From contig CP142455.1 of the NCBI GenBank assembly GCA_038049695.1, positions 31,161,501 to 31,225,500 on the forward strand: DNA of 64,000 nucleotides, in the 5' to 3' direction. The DNA is from Cinnamomum chago. Taxonomy: Eukaryota; Streptophyta; Magnoliopsida; Laurales; Lauraceae. A program made the position numbers and the translations under genes. How positions within the stretch are numbered: position 1 is the stretch's first letter; each line of letters opens with the position of its first letter. The notes under the pieces were generated by a model that was given only the letters and a program-made list of their open reading frames with translations, ran no database searches and was not told where the DNA came from. Of the stretch, positions 1 to 12,085 are shown piece after piece.

Positions 1-780
1 ATTTTACTTTAATCATATATAATGTTAAATTGTGACATGATAAATCATATTAAATAAGACGAATATAAATATATAATAGAATGATAGATCATGCTTTAAG
101 CTTATAATAACATATATGATTAGAGATAGCAAGGTAAATTATAATTGGTATGATTCTAATCATACTAATAACAATATAAATTATACTAATTTGATATAAC
201 ATTATAAGATATATCATGCTATACGCTTATAATAACTTATATGATTAGAAATAGCAAGGTAAATTATAGTTAGTAACTTAATATGATTCTAATCATACTA
301 ACAACACTATAAATTATACTAATGTTAATTATATGTAATCAACCTCTATTAATAAGTGGAGTTCAATACCAGAAATGAAGTGAAACCATGTATTGATGGA
401 GTTCATGATATTTTAGAGAGATATTGTCTTTTTTATAAAGAATATCTCAAAGCATATATGATATTTACAAGTGTATGTTAGTGGCCTTCAAGGGCTTAGA
501 GAAAATCTTATAAGAATAAATCTCACTTTAAAATAAGTAAAATTTCAGAAAAAGGAAAATTTATATTATTAATATTAGATAATTTTAAAAAATTTAAACA
601 ATCTAACAGTGCCCCACACTTATAAAATATTTATACGGGGAGATCTTTTTATTCTATTTTGGGAGATTTTTTTTAATATTATTAAAGGCATAGAGACAAT
701 ATAGATGAATCATTCATGTGCCTTTTACCATGTAAAATAAATGAATTTACATTTTTCTTTATAGTCAATTCAAAATTAAT
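1..780. other. AT-rich gene-free stretch
   Basis: No coding region, RNA gene or complete mobile element is visible. The DNA is strongly AT-rich. Apart from the tandem repeat listed separately I see nothing that can be named. Confidence 0.6.
89..323. repeat. Two-copy tandem repeat, period 125 bp
   Basis: Unit 1 (89-190) and unit 2 (214-323) both open with TCATGCT and share GCTTATAATAAC, GATTAGA.ATAGCAAGG and TGATTCTAATCATACTAA, ending in AAATTATACTAAT. Unit 2 carries a short insertion (TAGTAACTTAA region). No function is evident. Confidence 0.85.
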
Positions 781-806
781 TTATTATATTTATGGTTGTA
801 CCACAT

Positions 807-955
807 CGAGGCGGGGCGCCCCGCGAGGCATGTTGGGGCGGGGACGGGGTATGTAACATACCGCGAATTGCGGGGCGGGGCGGGGACAGGGAGGTTCGGG
901 GCAGGGACGGGGCAGCCCAATTCCAACCCCGCCCCGCCCCGTTGCCATCCCTAGA
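807..955. repeat. GC-rich GGGGCGGGGACGGGG-type dispersed repeat
   Basis: A sharp GC island in AT-rich DNA, built of GGGGCGGGGA-like runs on the left and CCCCGCCCCG on the right. It ends in GTTGCCATCCCTA, so the two halves are partly self-complementary. Repeats of this look are dispersed in many plant genomes, often as parts of small hAT-like elements. No target-site duplication could be defined, so the class is an inference. Confidence 0.5.
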
Positions 956-2480
956 GAAAGCTTTTAGAGATGGAGTTATATACATCCAAATTCAAAATAA
1001 TATTATCTTTTTCAATGTTAAGGATTAACCCATGTAAACACAAATAAACGGGCCACATGTAATCACAAGTGGAACCCATTACAGATGCCAACAATTACAA
1101 TTTGGTCATAGAAAGTATAAATATAAAAGCCTCCCTCTTCCATAGGACCCGAACATAGTTTTTGTCACATGGAATTAGTTCCCCAGCATTCCCAATGGAG
1201 GAGTATTACACGAGATGGAGGAACTTTGACACTATTTTAATTGTATGGAATCTTTGTTTTAAAAATGGAACTGGACGGTGACATAAAAATAAAAGTAAAA
1301 TATTGAATTCAATTCTGAAGTGGTAAAATTATGATTTATTCATAAACCTGTCCAATTGAATGATTTTTTACCACTAGAGTGACATTTTTGGATGCGCCAA
1401 AGAAGCTGAAGAAAATGATTAAGTAGAAAAATATAATCGTTCATTTTCTAAACGTAAAAAAGCTCGTTTTTCTAACAACTCAAAAAACGTGAGAAAAAGA
1501 TATTTTTCCTTTTAAAATGTTTAATATTGTAATCCTATAATGCCCCCCTAGATAATTTTATATAAAACACTTTCTAAGTATTTCTAAAATATAGTGACTC
1601 GAAACCTTCTTGACTAATAGATTTCAATATTGGATGAATAACATCAGATAGTGTTTTGAATGAAAAATGCTCTTAATAAATATCATCTTTACTGTAGACT
1701 TTGAAGTTTCAAAGGAAAGACTCAGGAGTCTTTACTTGATTGGGAAAGTGCTTTCTATTCTTATCTTCTTAAGACTCATTCTTATCTTCTTAAGACTCAC
1801 CACATAGTGGTCCGCCCCAAGCATGCGTTTGTGCGTCATACAATCTCGTGGAAGTGGAGTGGAAAATTTTAGTTTCTTCCACAGAAAAAGGCACTTTTGT
1901 TGGGTGTAACATTTGTCGACAAAAGAAAAGAGAAGAAGGCTTTTCTGACGCCAGTGAGGTTTCTTTTATATGGACAATATATTTCATTGACCACATACTT
2001 TCGCCCAAAAAGAAAAAAAAAATCCAACCACATACAACGCAAGCTCGGATCTATTCACAATAAATGTCCAAGCACTGCAAAGTTCAAATACCCTTTTTTT
2101 TTTTTTGCTATCTAGCATTCTCAAAATTCCAATAAAATCCAACCACATAAACCCTAGAATAATAATTAGGAATTTAGGAACAACATATTGGCTCCTCTAG
2201 CAATATGGGCAGTTGAGAACAACTCTCTAAGTGAGTGGTAAGGAGCGTCTGACTGTCTAAATTTCGAACTTCAAGTACGTCGTCTCTTCCAGCACTCTAA
2301 GTACACTGCCTCTTTTCGAGTATGTAAGCTCTTTTTCCACTTATATGAGATAATTTTATTATTTTTCCTATGAAAAAAGTTTAAAGAAAATTAGGATTTT
2401 TGGAAAGGCGCATGGAACCTATCTCCATGGCTATGCTACAAGTCGAAATCCCTCTCTTTTATTTTCTAGAGGGGGACAGT
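956..2480. other. Gene-free stretch
   Basis: Only short spurious reading frames are present. A tRNA-like SINE remnant may lie near 2220-2340, because GTGAGTGGTAAGGAGC is followed by TTCGAACTTCAAG, which resembles A and B boxes. It is too degenerate to call. Confidence 0.5.
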
Positions 2481-2483
2481 TGC

Positions 2484-4985
2484 AATCAATGAACCCACTT
2501 TTATCAAACGTCATAAAAAACCCAAGCTTGAGAAAGGACCCATTGTGTCACACCTTTTCTAGCGTCAAGAGCTTTTCATTTACTCACATCCTGGCGTGTG
2601 GGATTTGATTGTGACGTGCTTCTTCATCCGGATAGATTTGATAACTTGATTTAAAAAAATAAAAAATAAATAGTGGACTAAACTGTACGGAGGGGCTGAG
2701 AGAAGGATGGTAATGGATATATGATAGGAAAAGAGATTTGAAGTAAAATACTATAAAAGAGTTATTAGGTGAGCTGGGGAAAGTTTAATACCAAACAAGT
2801 TTCATTGTCTCATGTCCCGCGGGAATGCTGAAACATCTTTGGACAATGATAACACGTCCTTGATTTGATTCCTTTCAATTTTTTTACTTTTTTCAATGGA
2901 GACTTTGTAAAAGGCTAAAATGTACTTGTGAGATTTGAACGTATGACATCTTTTTTTTTTTTTCTATTTTTTAAATAACCAACATGATCACTGCACTACA
3001 CAACACTTATATATAATTATTTATAAAATAAAATGTGAAAACCAAAGTGGAGATAGTGGCCACATGGGTCATGCCCATGCTTAATGGTCAATATGGGTTA
3101 TTGTGCTAAGTATAATTTAAGACAAACAAATGTGTTTTCGTATGAAGGCTATTCATGTAAACACCTACAATATGCAAACTAACAGCCCCTAAAGATACCA
3201 AAATAAAGAGGTTTTTTTTTTTTTTTTTTTGCTTTTAAGGGTAATAGGATTGCAAAAATGGAAAAACGAAAACAAAGAGTACTTAAGTATAGAAGACACA
3301 ATCAAGCACTTGCTGATGTCAAAAAAGACTTATAAGCCAAACTAGTCACATGGTGGTAGGGTCCATCCATGAATAGCAGTTGAAGATTAATTTAGAACAA
3401 GAACGGTCATTTCTATATTTCCTCAAGACATGGTTGGCAACCAAAAAAAAAATTTCTCATTATGTAAAACACCCATGTTTGACAACGGTAAATCATCGAT
3501 TATTTGGACGAAAGTAAGTTCTTATTTTTAAGTATTTTCGGTCGGACCTCCCCCATATGATTTCAAACATCCTTATTGGCTCTCTAGCACAAAATCCCAA
3601 TAGAATGAACCCACTTGTATCCAATGTCATGTGGAAAACCCAAGCTTGAGAAAGAATGATCCATATTTAATAAGTTATCACCATAAATGTGGGGGTCCAA
3701 TCCACGCATTAGAGAAGATTCTTTTTGTATGGTATTTGCCATAAATGTGTGGGACCGACTGGGCGACTTGAAAATGCATACTCAAAGGTAGTCGAAAATT
3801 AGGGAGGATGGCATCCCAAAGACTTGTATACTTCCTTCTCTTGTAGCCTATCGTTCGGAAATCTTAGTTTGATTGGTGACAGCTATTTATCTTGAGACGT
3901 GTTTGCATTAGGAGAAAATGATAAGGGGAAGAAAATTAAAGATTGATGAGAATCCCCTTGGAGAGGTTCACCACTTTTCTCTTATATTGTTTTCCACTAT
4001 ATTTAGATTTGAATGAGAAATGCTATAGAGAAGAAAATCATTTTCAAAATATGTTCTAGATAATTACTAAATTTCAATTTGAATTTGAATCTCATATTGA
4101 TTAGAAGAAAAAAAAAATGCTTTTCAGAACACTCTTTAGAAAAAAAATATCATTTCTCTTAACTCTTTATAAAAACTAGCTAATTTTAGGACAAACAAAT
4201 GTGATTGCACATAAGGGCACGTATGTGTAACCCATTTCTGAAGAAAAGGTACTAGTTATCTATAGAAAACTATTTTTTCATGATTTGGTGCAATAATTTT
4301 ATGCGGAAATACTTTTTTGCCACGTCAGCATTTTCCTCTAATAACTTGGAAATAGAGTTCCTATGGGAGGTATGAGAAGTTCATTTCAGCAGAAAACTTC
4401 TCCCCTCTTTATTACTTCATTTCCTCACGGCCATAATGCTAGTTTTCAATAAGAAATCCACAGCCACACCAAACAACATTAACATAAATTCATCGAGGAA
4501 AGAGAATTTGCACCAAACATGCATTTCTAACTTCGGCGAAAAACCTTTTTTGAGGTATTTAAAATCATAGACTTTGTTAATGTGGCAATTTAATCTTTCC
4601 ATAAAAATTACCTGTACACAAACCTCCCCCCAAAGGTTATTCATGCGTAACACTTAAATGGTGCAAACTAATGACCCCTAAAGATATCAAATTAAAGACT
4701 AAGTCTACAAGCCACAATCAAGCACCTACTGATGTCAAATCAAAAGACTTATAGGCTTGACTGATCACATGGTGGTACGGTCCATCCATAAATAGCAATT
4801 GGGACTGATTTAGACCATGAATAGACATTTCTATATTTCTTGAAGACATGTTTGGCAACCAAAAAAGAATAACCAAAACATGTTTACAATTGTAAATCAT
4901 CCATTATTTGGATCAATGGAAATTCTTATTTTTTGAGGATTTTTCTGTCCGACCTCCCCAATATGATTATGACTGTTAGTCAAGA
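2484..4985. repeat. Degenerate segmental tandem multiplication
   Basis: Segment 3145-3565 recurs, diverged, at 4640-4985. Shared strings in order include CCCCTAAAGATA.CAAA, CACAATCAAGCAC, CTGATGTCAAA, GACTTATA, TCACATGGTGGTA, GTCCATCCAT and TTTCTATATTTC. CGGACCTCCCC (3544) and CCGACCTCCCC (4949) close the two copies. ACAAACAAATGTG precedes both copies (3122, 4193). A third piece, TGAACCCACTT followed by AACCCAAGCTTGAGAAAG, is shared between 2488-2535 and 3606-3653. No coding potential is seen. Confidence 0.7.
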
Positions 4986-7440
4986 AAGTCTTAAGCTTAT
5001 TTTTTTCATTGTGTTTATCTCATTATAGTTTTTTTTCCTTGCATATATAGATTTAGTAATTTGAGTTTATTATTATCAATACATGTAAATACCCATATCT
5101 ATTTAATTTTATAAGTATTTGATCAATTTTTAAATATTTTAAAAAAATTCTCCCAAGTCATCATGTTGACTCTCTCCAAGCTAATTTTTTAGAGTTGGAC
5201 AAGTAGAATCCGAGTTACAATTAAGCTTCTAAAAAAAGTCATATAATGATGTAATTCAGAGTCTAGGATCCCAAGATATAGAAACAAGTGGCAAATCTGT
5301 GGACATGATTATTTGGGATGTCAGTAGGGCCTTTCTCACCAGCCACTTACTGGGAAGGTGCCACTAATTGTTGTACTAGATGGGCTTAAGCCTAATTTGA
5401 GCCTGACTCAATTGGTTTAGTTCGATGGCCTAAATAAAATTTTTAGGGGCTGATTTGGATCCTCATTATCTTCCCTATATTTCCAAATCTACAGGGCATA
5501 TACCACAACTACAACAAAGGAGGAGGGCTTCCAAGCTTCAAAGAAAACTATGCATTCAAGAAGGAATCATGGATGCAACAATTTGTTTACCAAGTTGTAA
5601 CTAATTATTACAATTAGTTGTATCTCACCTTTATCATGTTAGTTAGTTATGATGGTCTTATGTGTGGGGACCATTAACTAATTGCTAACTAACTTACTTA
5701 AATCAATAACTAATCATACAACTAGTTATAGATATTTTTCTAGATTGATCTACATGTAACTAACTAACTAACTAACTTACTGCTTTAATTTAAATTGCAT
5801 GTGACGTGCATTTGGCTGAATTGGCGGCCGATAAGCAAACCTCTTCCTCTTCATTCAAATTATTTTCTTAAATTGGAGATTTTATATAAAAAAAAATCAC
5901 CTTAAAATTGGATATGACGAATATGGACCCAAACTTTGAATGTTTACTGTGGAGGTAGGGATGGAGCAAATGGGTTGGTTCCTGGCGGGAATCATATTGG
6001 ACGAAAAGCAGGTTTAATACAGGCCGTTCATGTTTAGACTCGAAACCTGTTCATATGATTCCAATAAGAGGACTGAATCTAGGTTAGGAACCGGTTTGAA
6101 TTTCTTTTTAATATTTTGTTTTATTTTTCACTTAAAATAGGGATAGAATCGGTCCAAAAAATTGATAAATCCCAATATATTCAGAACTAATAAATACTTT
6201 TTTTTATTATAAAACCAATATATAGGTTGTTATATAAAGTTTTTAACATTAGCCTATACACAGTCAAGAACCATGTATTAGAAAATGCACATCCACAGGC
6301 AAGGTAGACACAAGAAAATAACTCAATTGATTCTTTCTTTGAAAAATGATCATGATAAACTGAATCAAAGCAAAGATTATGTATGGCGAGGAAGAAGAAG
6401 AGGAGAAAGTAAGTGGGAAAAAATACAACGTTCATTGATATCAATGAGCGTCCACATTATTCAATGAATTTACCTATTATTCATTGATATCAGCGAATAA
6501 GGGCAAAAAAGGTGAAATATAACAAAAAAATTGGGCTGGAGGTCCCTCCACTGTCAATATTTAGAGTTTGGGCCTACGGTGATCGTATCCAATTTTAAGG
6601 TGATTTTTTTTGTATAGTCCCCTAAAAATTTACTAAATATTTGATATATCCAAATATCACATGCACTTTGATATAGATGGGCCCCATTACCTGGTTATCG
6701 GACGGACCCGATCTGGGAAATCTGAGGTTATTCATTGGGTCCCGACGTCGGGACTCGGGACTGGTATGGACAGCAATCGACAATCTGGGTTTGGTTGGTT
6801 TTGGGCTCCGGCCCACATTAAAGTCTGTTAATCTTGACTTGGCTTTAGAGTGGCACAACTATTGGCTGACTCACTATACATTAAATGTATGTGGGATCAA
6901 GCTCGAGCCGAACTCATTGATGTACATAATGTTGAGCGCACCGAAACCTACAATCCACACACACCAAGACACACTCAAATCCTCTCAATAAATTAATTAC
7001 ACGCAGTATTACTGGTCCGGTAATGTACCTACATTATTCAAAAAAGGACTCCGTTGTAGCTTCTTTTGATTGAAATGAATGGATATGTATCATCTAGAAC
7101 GCAAGACAAAATCCAACACACAGATATACGCACACAAAGAAGATAAGTCCGGCTCCAATTCGGGCCCTCAAGCTCCACTCACACTCAAGTTGAGCTCAAG
7201 CTGTGAATCAGGCAGTGAAGCTTGAACTAAAGCGGGGATGAGCCTGCATCAGCTCAGATCATATTCATCCCAATACTCTACTAGCCGTTTACCCAAGTGT
7301 ACATAAATATGCATCATGTATGTAACGTATAATTATAATACACCATGGACCCAACCTGGACCTACATTATTTACAGCCTTGAAGTTTCATTGTGTACCAC
7401 ATCAGTTTTTTTTCCTCACTTTTTCAACGTCATTGGAGGA
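4986..7440. other. Gene-free stretch with old repeat debris
   Basis: It contains a TAAC/GTTA-rich block (about 5600-5780, with a perfect TAAC run near 5757-5779). At 5953-6150 is a segment starting AGGGATGGAGCAAATGGGTT that resembles the hAT-like elements further right but lacks a matching end. The 104-codon frame at 6677-6991 shows no domain and is probably accidental. Confidence 0.45.
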
Positions 7441-7773
7441 TGCAGCGGCGGACCCAGGATTTTGATTCGAGGGGGCCTGACGATGGTCAAAAATCAGTTT
7501 CCTACTCAACTCAAATGTTTATAAAAAAAAAAATCCCCAATGTTTACAAAAATACACCCTAAATCTAAAAATTATATAGATAGAATAATTTCAGAATTCT
7601 AAAAAATATCATTCAAATGATCACTTAATTTGCATAATAAATTAAAACCATTCAAATGATCACTTAATTTCTGTTGATTTGAGGACTTTTTGAAAGAGAG
7701 GGAGAGAGGATTTCTGCCATTTCTTTGAAGTTGAAGAAAGGGAGGGGGGCTTGATGGGTTTCTTAAGTGGGGG

Positions 7774-8310
7774 CACTACTAGAAAAAAGGGTTTTTATAT
7801 CGGCTAAAAACCGATATAAAAGACCTATTATATCGGTTTTTCAGTAAACTTCAAACCGATATAAGTACCCCCGATATAATAAACAACTATAACCGATATA
7901 ATATGTGTAATATTTCATATCGGTTTTTGGACAACTGATGTCTTTTGAATCTGAAATTATAACACATATTATTGTAAAACCGATATAAAAAAAAGTAAAA
8001 CCGATATAAAAAATATTTATCATATCGTTTTTCGATAAACTGATGTGTTTTGAAACTGAAATTATAGCATACATTACTGTAAAACCGATATAAAAAATAG
8101 TGAAACCGATATAAAAATTATTTATAATATTGGTTTTCGGAGAACTGATGTGTTTTGAGACTAAAATTATAGCATACATTACTGTAAAACCAATATAAAA
8201 AAGAATGAAACCGATATAAAAATAATTTATAATATCGGTTATAAAGGGCTTTGTTATATCGGTTTTTTTGGATTGTATTATATCGTTTGTTCTGTAACCG
8301 ATTTAATATT
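7774..8310. repeat. CACTA left terminal repeat and CCGATATAA subterminal array
   Basis: After the CACTACTAG terminus, AACCGATATAA and the reverse TTATATCGGTTT occur about fifteen times in both orientations. Three internal units of about 127 bp repeat CTGATGT.TTTTGA...TAAAATTATA (near 7938, 8041 and 8146). In En/Spm the element-encoded TNPA binds such subterminal repeats. That role here is by family analogy. Confidence 0.8.
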
Positions 8311-8489
8311 ATATATGCATTTATTTTATCAAAAGAATTTGCATTGATACAGTACCATTGCAGTACACTGTACACCAATAAAACTTTGCACTATATATAC
8401 AAATTAATAAAGTGATCATATATATATAACTAATTAATAATTAACATAAAGCTTGACTAGACAAATTAATTAAATCTCTATGGAAATAT

Positions 8490-8521
<32 letters not shown>

Positions 8522-8815
8522 GTATATACATCATCTTCCATGGGATGTACAAAAAGTTGGAACTATATATAAACAAAAAAACCAAAAGATAAATAATCAT
8601 AATTTATCTCCAGAGCTTCAACAACCATCTTTTGGCTTCCCTTGAAGGCAAGACCCAACTCCTTTTTTACTGGCGCTATGATCAGTTTTTGAAAAAAATT
8701 TACACTGCATGAATCATCTGTGAAATTGCACTCAATGGAACAAATGACTCAACCTGTGTAGGGTTTGAAGGTCCTACCTCTAATGTAGGTTGTCCTTGAT
8801 AGTGCAGGCTAGGGC
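8311..8815. other. CACTA internal spacer with TG/TA microsatellite
   Basis: No gene. A (GT)n-(AT)n microsatellite sits at 8490-8521. The segment joins the subterminal array to the nested retroelement. Confidence 0.5.
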
Positions 8816-9307
8816 CAATGACTAAGTCCTAGAGGGGGGGTGAATAGGAGTAAGGGAATCAATTACCAATTTTAAACTTTTTAGGGCACTTTTAATAAAA
8901 CCAAAACAGATAACAGAACAAACGTAAGAAGAGAAAGACTTAAGTAGCATATGTGTTCAACAAGACAGCTTAAACAATACCAAAGAGATACAATTAGATG
9001 AGAGTAGATAAGCTCAAGTGTGTGTGTCTATTGAATCTTAGTGATGACCTATCATACATAACAAATCCCACAATATAGATATAGAAATGATTAAATCATG
9101 CCACAAAGAATAGACACAGGCAACTTCTCACACAACACACTCATCTTGGAGTTAATGGAGTTCTAGGATTTTCCTAAATGTACTACATGAGTGTTTGGAA
9201 GAAGATTTGAGAGCTAAGATATGTTGGGAACAAAATGGCCCGCAAAAGCTCTTTCAAAAGAGTCACTGTGAAAGGAGAAAGAAGCTCCAGATTTATAGAA
9301 AAGATCC

Positions 9308-9625
9308 AACGGCTATATTGGCGGCTAGCCCCTTTAGACCAGCGGCTAGCCGCAGGAACAGTTGGAGGCTAGCCGTGAGGCAGCCGCAAGGGTAGCCGTA
9401 AGATGATCTGACAAAAACACAGCCTCTGGAAAGCAAAACGAGATCCCACGGTTAGCTCTGTGGCTAGCCGTGGGTGCACTGGCGGCTAGCCGCAGGTACA
9501 CTGGCGGTTAGCCGCAGGAAGCACAGAGAAAAAAATCTGAGAAACAGCTTACTGGAAAGCTAGCCGCAGGTCTGGCAGCTAGCCCCTTTGCAAGGGGCGG
9601 CTAGCCGCAGGTGACCGTAGGGTCA
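9308..9625. repeat. GGCTAGCCGC palindrome cluster
   Basis: About a dozen variants of GCGGCTAGCCGCAGG or GGTTAGCCGCAGG are spaced irregularly over 320 bp. The core GCTAGC is a perfect palindrome and GCGGCTAGCCGC a longer one. The spacing text (TGCACTGGC, TACACTGGC) also repeats. The same motif stands at 12033-12062, on the far side of the element's ORF, and in the detached fragment at 20046-20305. Confidence 0.8.
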
Positions 9626-10450
9626 CCTGACCCTTTCCACAAGGACTAATTATCAAGGATAAAAAACATGAGTTTAAAACACAACTTTTCCCAGGGATCT
9701 AAGGGTTTGGTCTGGGTATGAATTACCTGAAAAGGTTGTCAAACACAAATGGAGACCTTTGATTAATCTGGACTTTCCCACAAGCTTGATAATCCTTCTA
9801 AATGTGATCTTCCTTGAGTCAATTTGAGAGGCAAGAACTTTGGACCTCATTGGCGCGGAATTGACAAACAAAACTCAGTGCACACAGACATGTGACACTT
9901 ACAATCATCCCCTTTGTCAATTTCATGACAAAATCATTTAGCTAATACAAGATTGCAGAAGATATCCAAAACAACTCAAAGAACAACCATATACTAAGTA
10001 CAAGACCTTTTACAACTGAAAAACGAATACAAGAACAAAAAGGCATCAAGACTAGTATGCATAGCTCTTCATATGAGATTGAGAAGATGAACCTGTAGAA
10101 GCACAACACTAACAAACAGAGATTAAAAGCATGAGAAATGGAGATGGATTCTCCCCCTGCAAACTTAAACCATACTCCCCCTTTTTGTCACAAATTGAAC
10201 AAGATAAAATAACCATGGATGTAGAGAAGACAGACAATAAATGCAAGAAGATAATAGACAATTAAAGCATAAAAGCAGTTAATCACTAAGACCATAAAAA
10301 CATCCATATCCAGTGAACATCCATAGAGAGTAACCCACATAAGTTTAAACAAAAGAACCATAGGAGAGGCAGCCACAAGCCAAAAGAACACCACCAAAAA
10401 GAGTACAACCAATAAAAACACAAGTGGCTATGAATGAATGCCCAAAAGAA

Positions 10451-11632
10451 CTAATCCGGCGGAGGTGAAGGAGACGGAGGCATGATAGTAGCATCTTGAG
10501 TTCTGCACGCCTTTGACAGTCCACTGAGATATTTGAGAGTCTTCTTTAGAAGCTTTTCGGTTTTGGACTGATTCCGTTCGAAAGCATCCATCCGTTCTTC
10601 AATACTCCGGGGAACAGATGAAGAGGAAGCCTGTCGATGTGAAGAGGAAGGAGCGAGCCCTGAAGGTGCCTGATGTTGAGGAGCTAAAGGGGCTTGGGGT
10701 TGAGGATGAGGGGGTACATCCCCTGCTTCTTCATTTGGAAAGAGATTCATCTGAATTAGATTAGCAGGGCCAAAAGGTGTATGGGAAATAGGAGGCTCAT
10801 TTGGGCGGAGAACACCAAGAGACCGAGCTATTTGAGAGATGAGTAAACCAAAAGGGATTGCTGGCTTAGAGGCAGTGGAGAGGTGAAAGCGAACAATGGT
10901 TCTACAGATAAGAGAGGGAAGACACATTTGAACACCTGACACCACTTTGGAAAGAACATTTACCATATACGCAGTTAATTCAGTCCGATTTCCTTTACAA
11001 GGATAGACATTGAAGGTGAATAGGTGGTGCAACAGCCTGTATTTTGGAATGAGGGATCCCAATGGAAGGAAGTTCTTAGGATTCCATTTAACAGAACGAC
11101 CACAGAGAACAATAGTAGCTTGGGCCTTTTCAGCTTCAGTGAGGGTGTCAGACACCATGGGAAGACCATCAGGGTTCACTGGAATATTCATGATTGAAGA
11201 GATAAGATCGGGATCAACCGTAACTTCTTTGTTTTGAAAGGCAATTGTGAAGGAACATGAGTCAACGGAAGATACTGTAGCAGTGATTGAAGCAAACATG
11301 CCAAAAACAAGAGACGGATATGCTTTGTCCCCCCAGTCTAAGATGTTTTCCCATCCGACCTTAGCAAGAATGACTGCTGACTCATGGGGATTTACAACAT
11401 TACGCAAAGTGCGTCTTTCAACCATGATTGATCTAGTTTTCAAAGCAGCCAGCATTTGGGCATTGGGTTTGAGAACAGCAGAGCCCGGTTGTGGAGGAGG
11501 AGAAGGAGGGGTAAGAGGAGGAGAGGTGGACTGAGAGGGTGAGGGAGATCTAGTTCTACTAGAAGAGGAGGCAGTAGTGGATCGTCCTCGTTTAGCAAGG
11601 CGGTTCACAGCTGTTTTCATTCGTGGAGGCAT
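10451..11632 (-). CDS. Putative plant transposon protein (retroelement ORF)
   Basis: A 393-codon uninterrupted frame starting at the ATG at 11632-11630. The frame is open a further 70 codons upstream, but that part is hydrophobic and lacks the basic start, so I prefer MPPRMKTAVNRLAKRGR. The N-terminus is basic, then Ser/Pro-rich (about residues 15-55). The middle (about 90-290) reads like the 'putative plant transposon protein' domain. It includes WNPKNFLPLGSLIPKYRLLH, then LTAYMVNVLSKV and IVRFHLSTASKPAIPFGLLI, the last matching the usual 'lpyG.lit.if' stretch. The C-terminus has a Pro/Gln-rich linker and a short predicted coiled coil (SIEERMDAFERNQSKTEKLL). The molecular function of this family is unknown. 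It is the only gene of the nested insert and the only large transposon ORF here without a lesion. Confidence 0.65.
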   Translation of the reverse strand: MPPRMKTAVNRLAKRGRSTTASSSSRTRSPSPSQSTSPPLTPPSPPPQPGSAVLKPNAQMLAALKTRSIMVERRTLRNVVNPHESAVILAKVGWENILDWGDKAYPSLVFGMFASITATVSSVDSCSFTIAFQNKEVTVDPDLISSIMNIPVNPDGLPMVSDTLTEAEKAQATIVLCGRSVKWNPKNFLPLGSLIPKYRLLHHLFTFNVYPCKGNRTELTAYMVNVLSKVVSGVQMCLPSLICRTIVRFHLSTASKPAIPFGLLISQIARSLGVLRPNEPPISHTPFGPANLIQMNLFPNEEAGDVPPHPQPQAPLAPQHQAPSGLAPSSSHRQASSSSVPRSIEERMDAFERNQSKTEKLLKKTLKYLSGLSKACRTQDATIMPPSPSPPPD

Positions 11633-12085
11633 TTTTACAAACACTTGGAGTGCACAAGAAAACACTGGGAGGAAGAAAACACAGCATAGAGCAAAAAGGC
11701 AGGATTTAGAAGAAATAAGGAAGAGAAAATTACACGACAATAAGTAATATGAAGAAAGAAACCAATGGAATAGAGAAATGGAGGAAGTTGGAAAGAGAGA
11801 AAGAAAAGAGAAACACCAAAACGAAACAGATACTGTTAACAAAATTGAAAAGAAAATAATTCTACAGAATTGAAATATAAGAGAAAAAGAAGGGAAGCTA
11901 CCTTGGAGGAAGAAGGGAGAACAGGATCAGATACGTAGCAACGAAGAAGACCAAAGAAGGAAGAGAACAGCAGCTAACCGAAAGAAAAAGAGGGAAACGA
12001 AAAGCAACTTAAAAGGGCGCAGGCCCAGAATGCGGTTAGCCGCCTGACTTTTCACGGCTAGCCGAAAAAGCCCTTTTTTTTTTTT

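Larger units (their letters stand above)
8816..12085 (-). mobile_element. Nested retroelement-like insert inside the CACTA element
   Basis: The block opens near 8816 with TGACTAAGTCCTAGAGGGGG and GGTGAATAGG, a string I recognise as common at the edges of plant retroelements. It contains a minus-strand ORF (10451-11632) for a plant-transposon-type protein and ends about 12085 after a T-rich run. GGCTAGCCGC-like motifs crowd 9308-9625 and recur at 12033-12062. Neither end could be fixed and no long terminal repeats or reverse transcriptase were seen. It is therefore either a non-autonomous element or a decayed one. A separate fragment of the same family sits at 20046-20305. Confidence 0.5.

Noticed and set aside
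808..1028. GC-rich frame read as a small Gly/Arg protein
   Set aside because: It comes from the GGGGCGGGG repeat.
9308..9625. CRISPR array suspected from regular GCTAGCCGC repeats
   Set aside because: The spacing is irregular, the repeats are short and varied, and the context is a plant retroelement.
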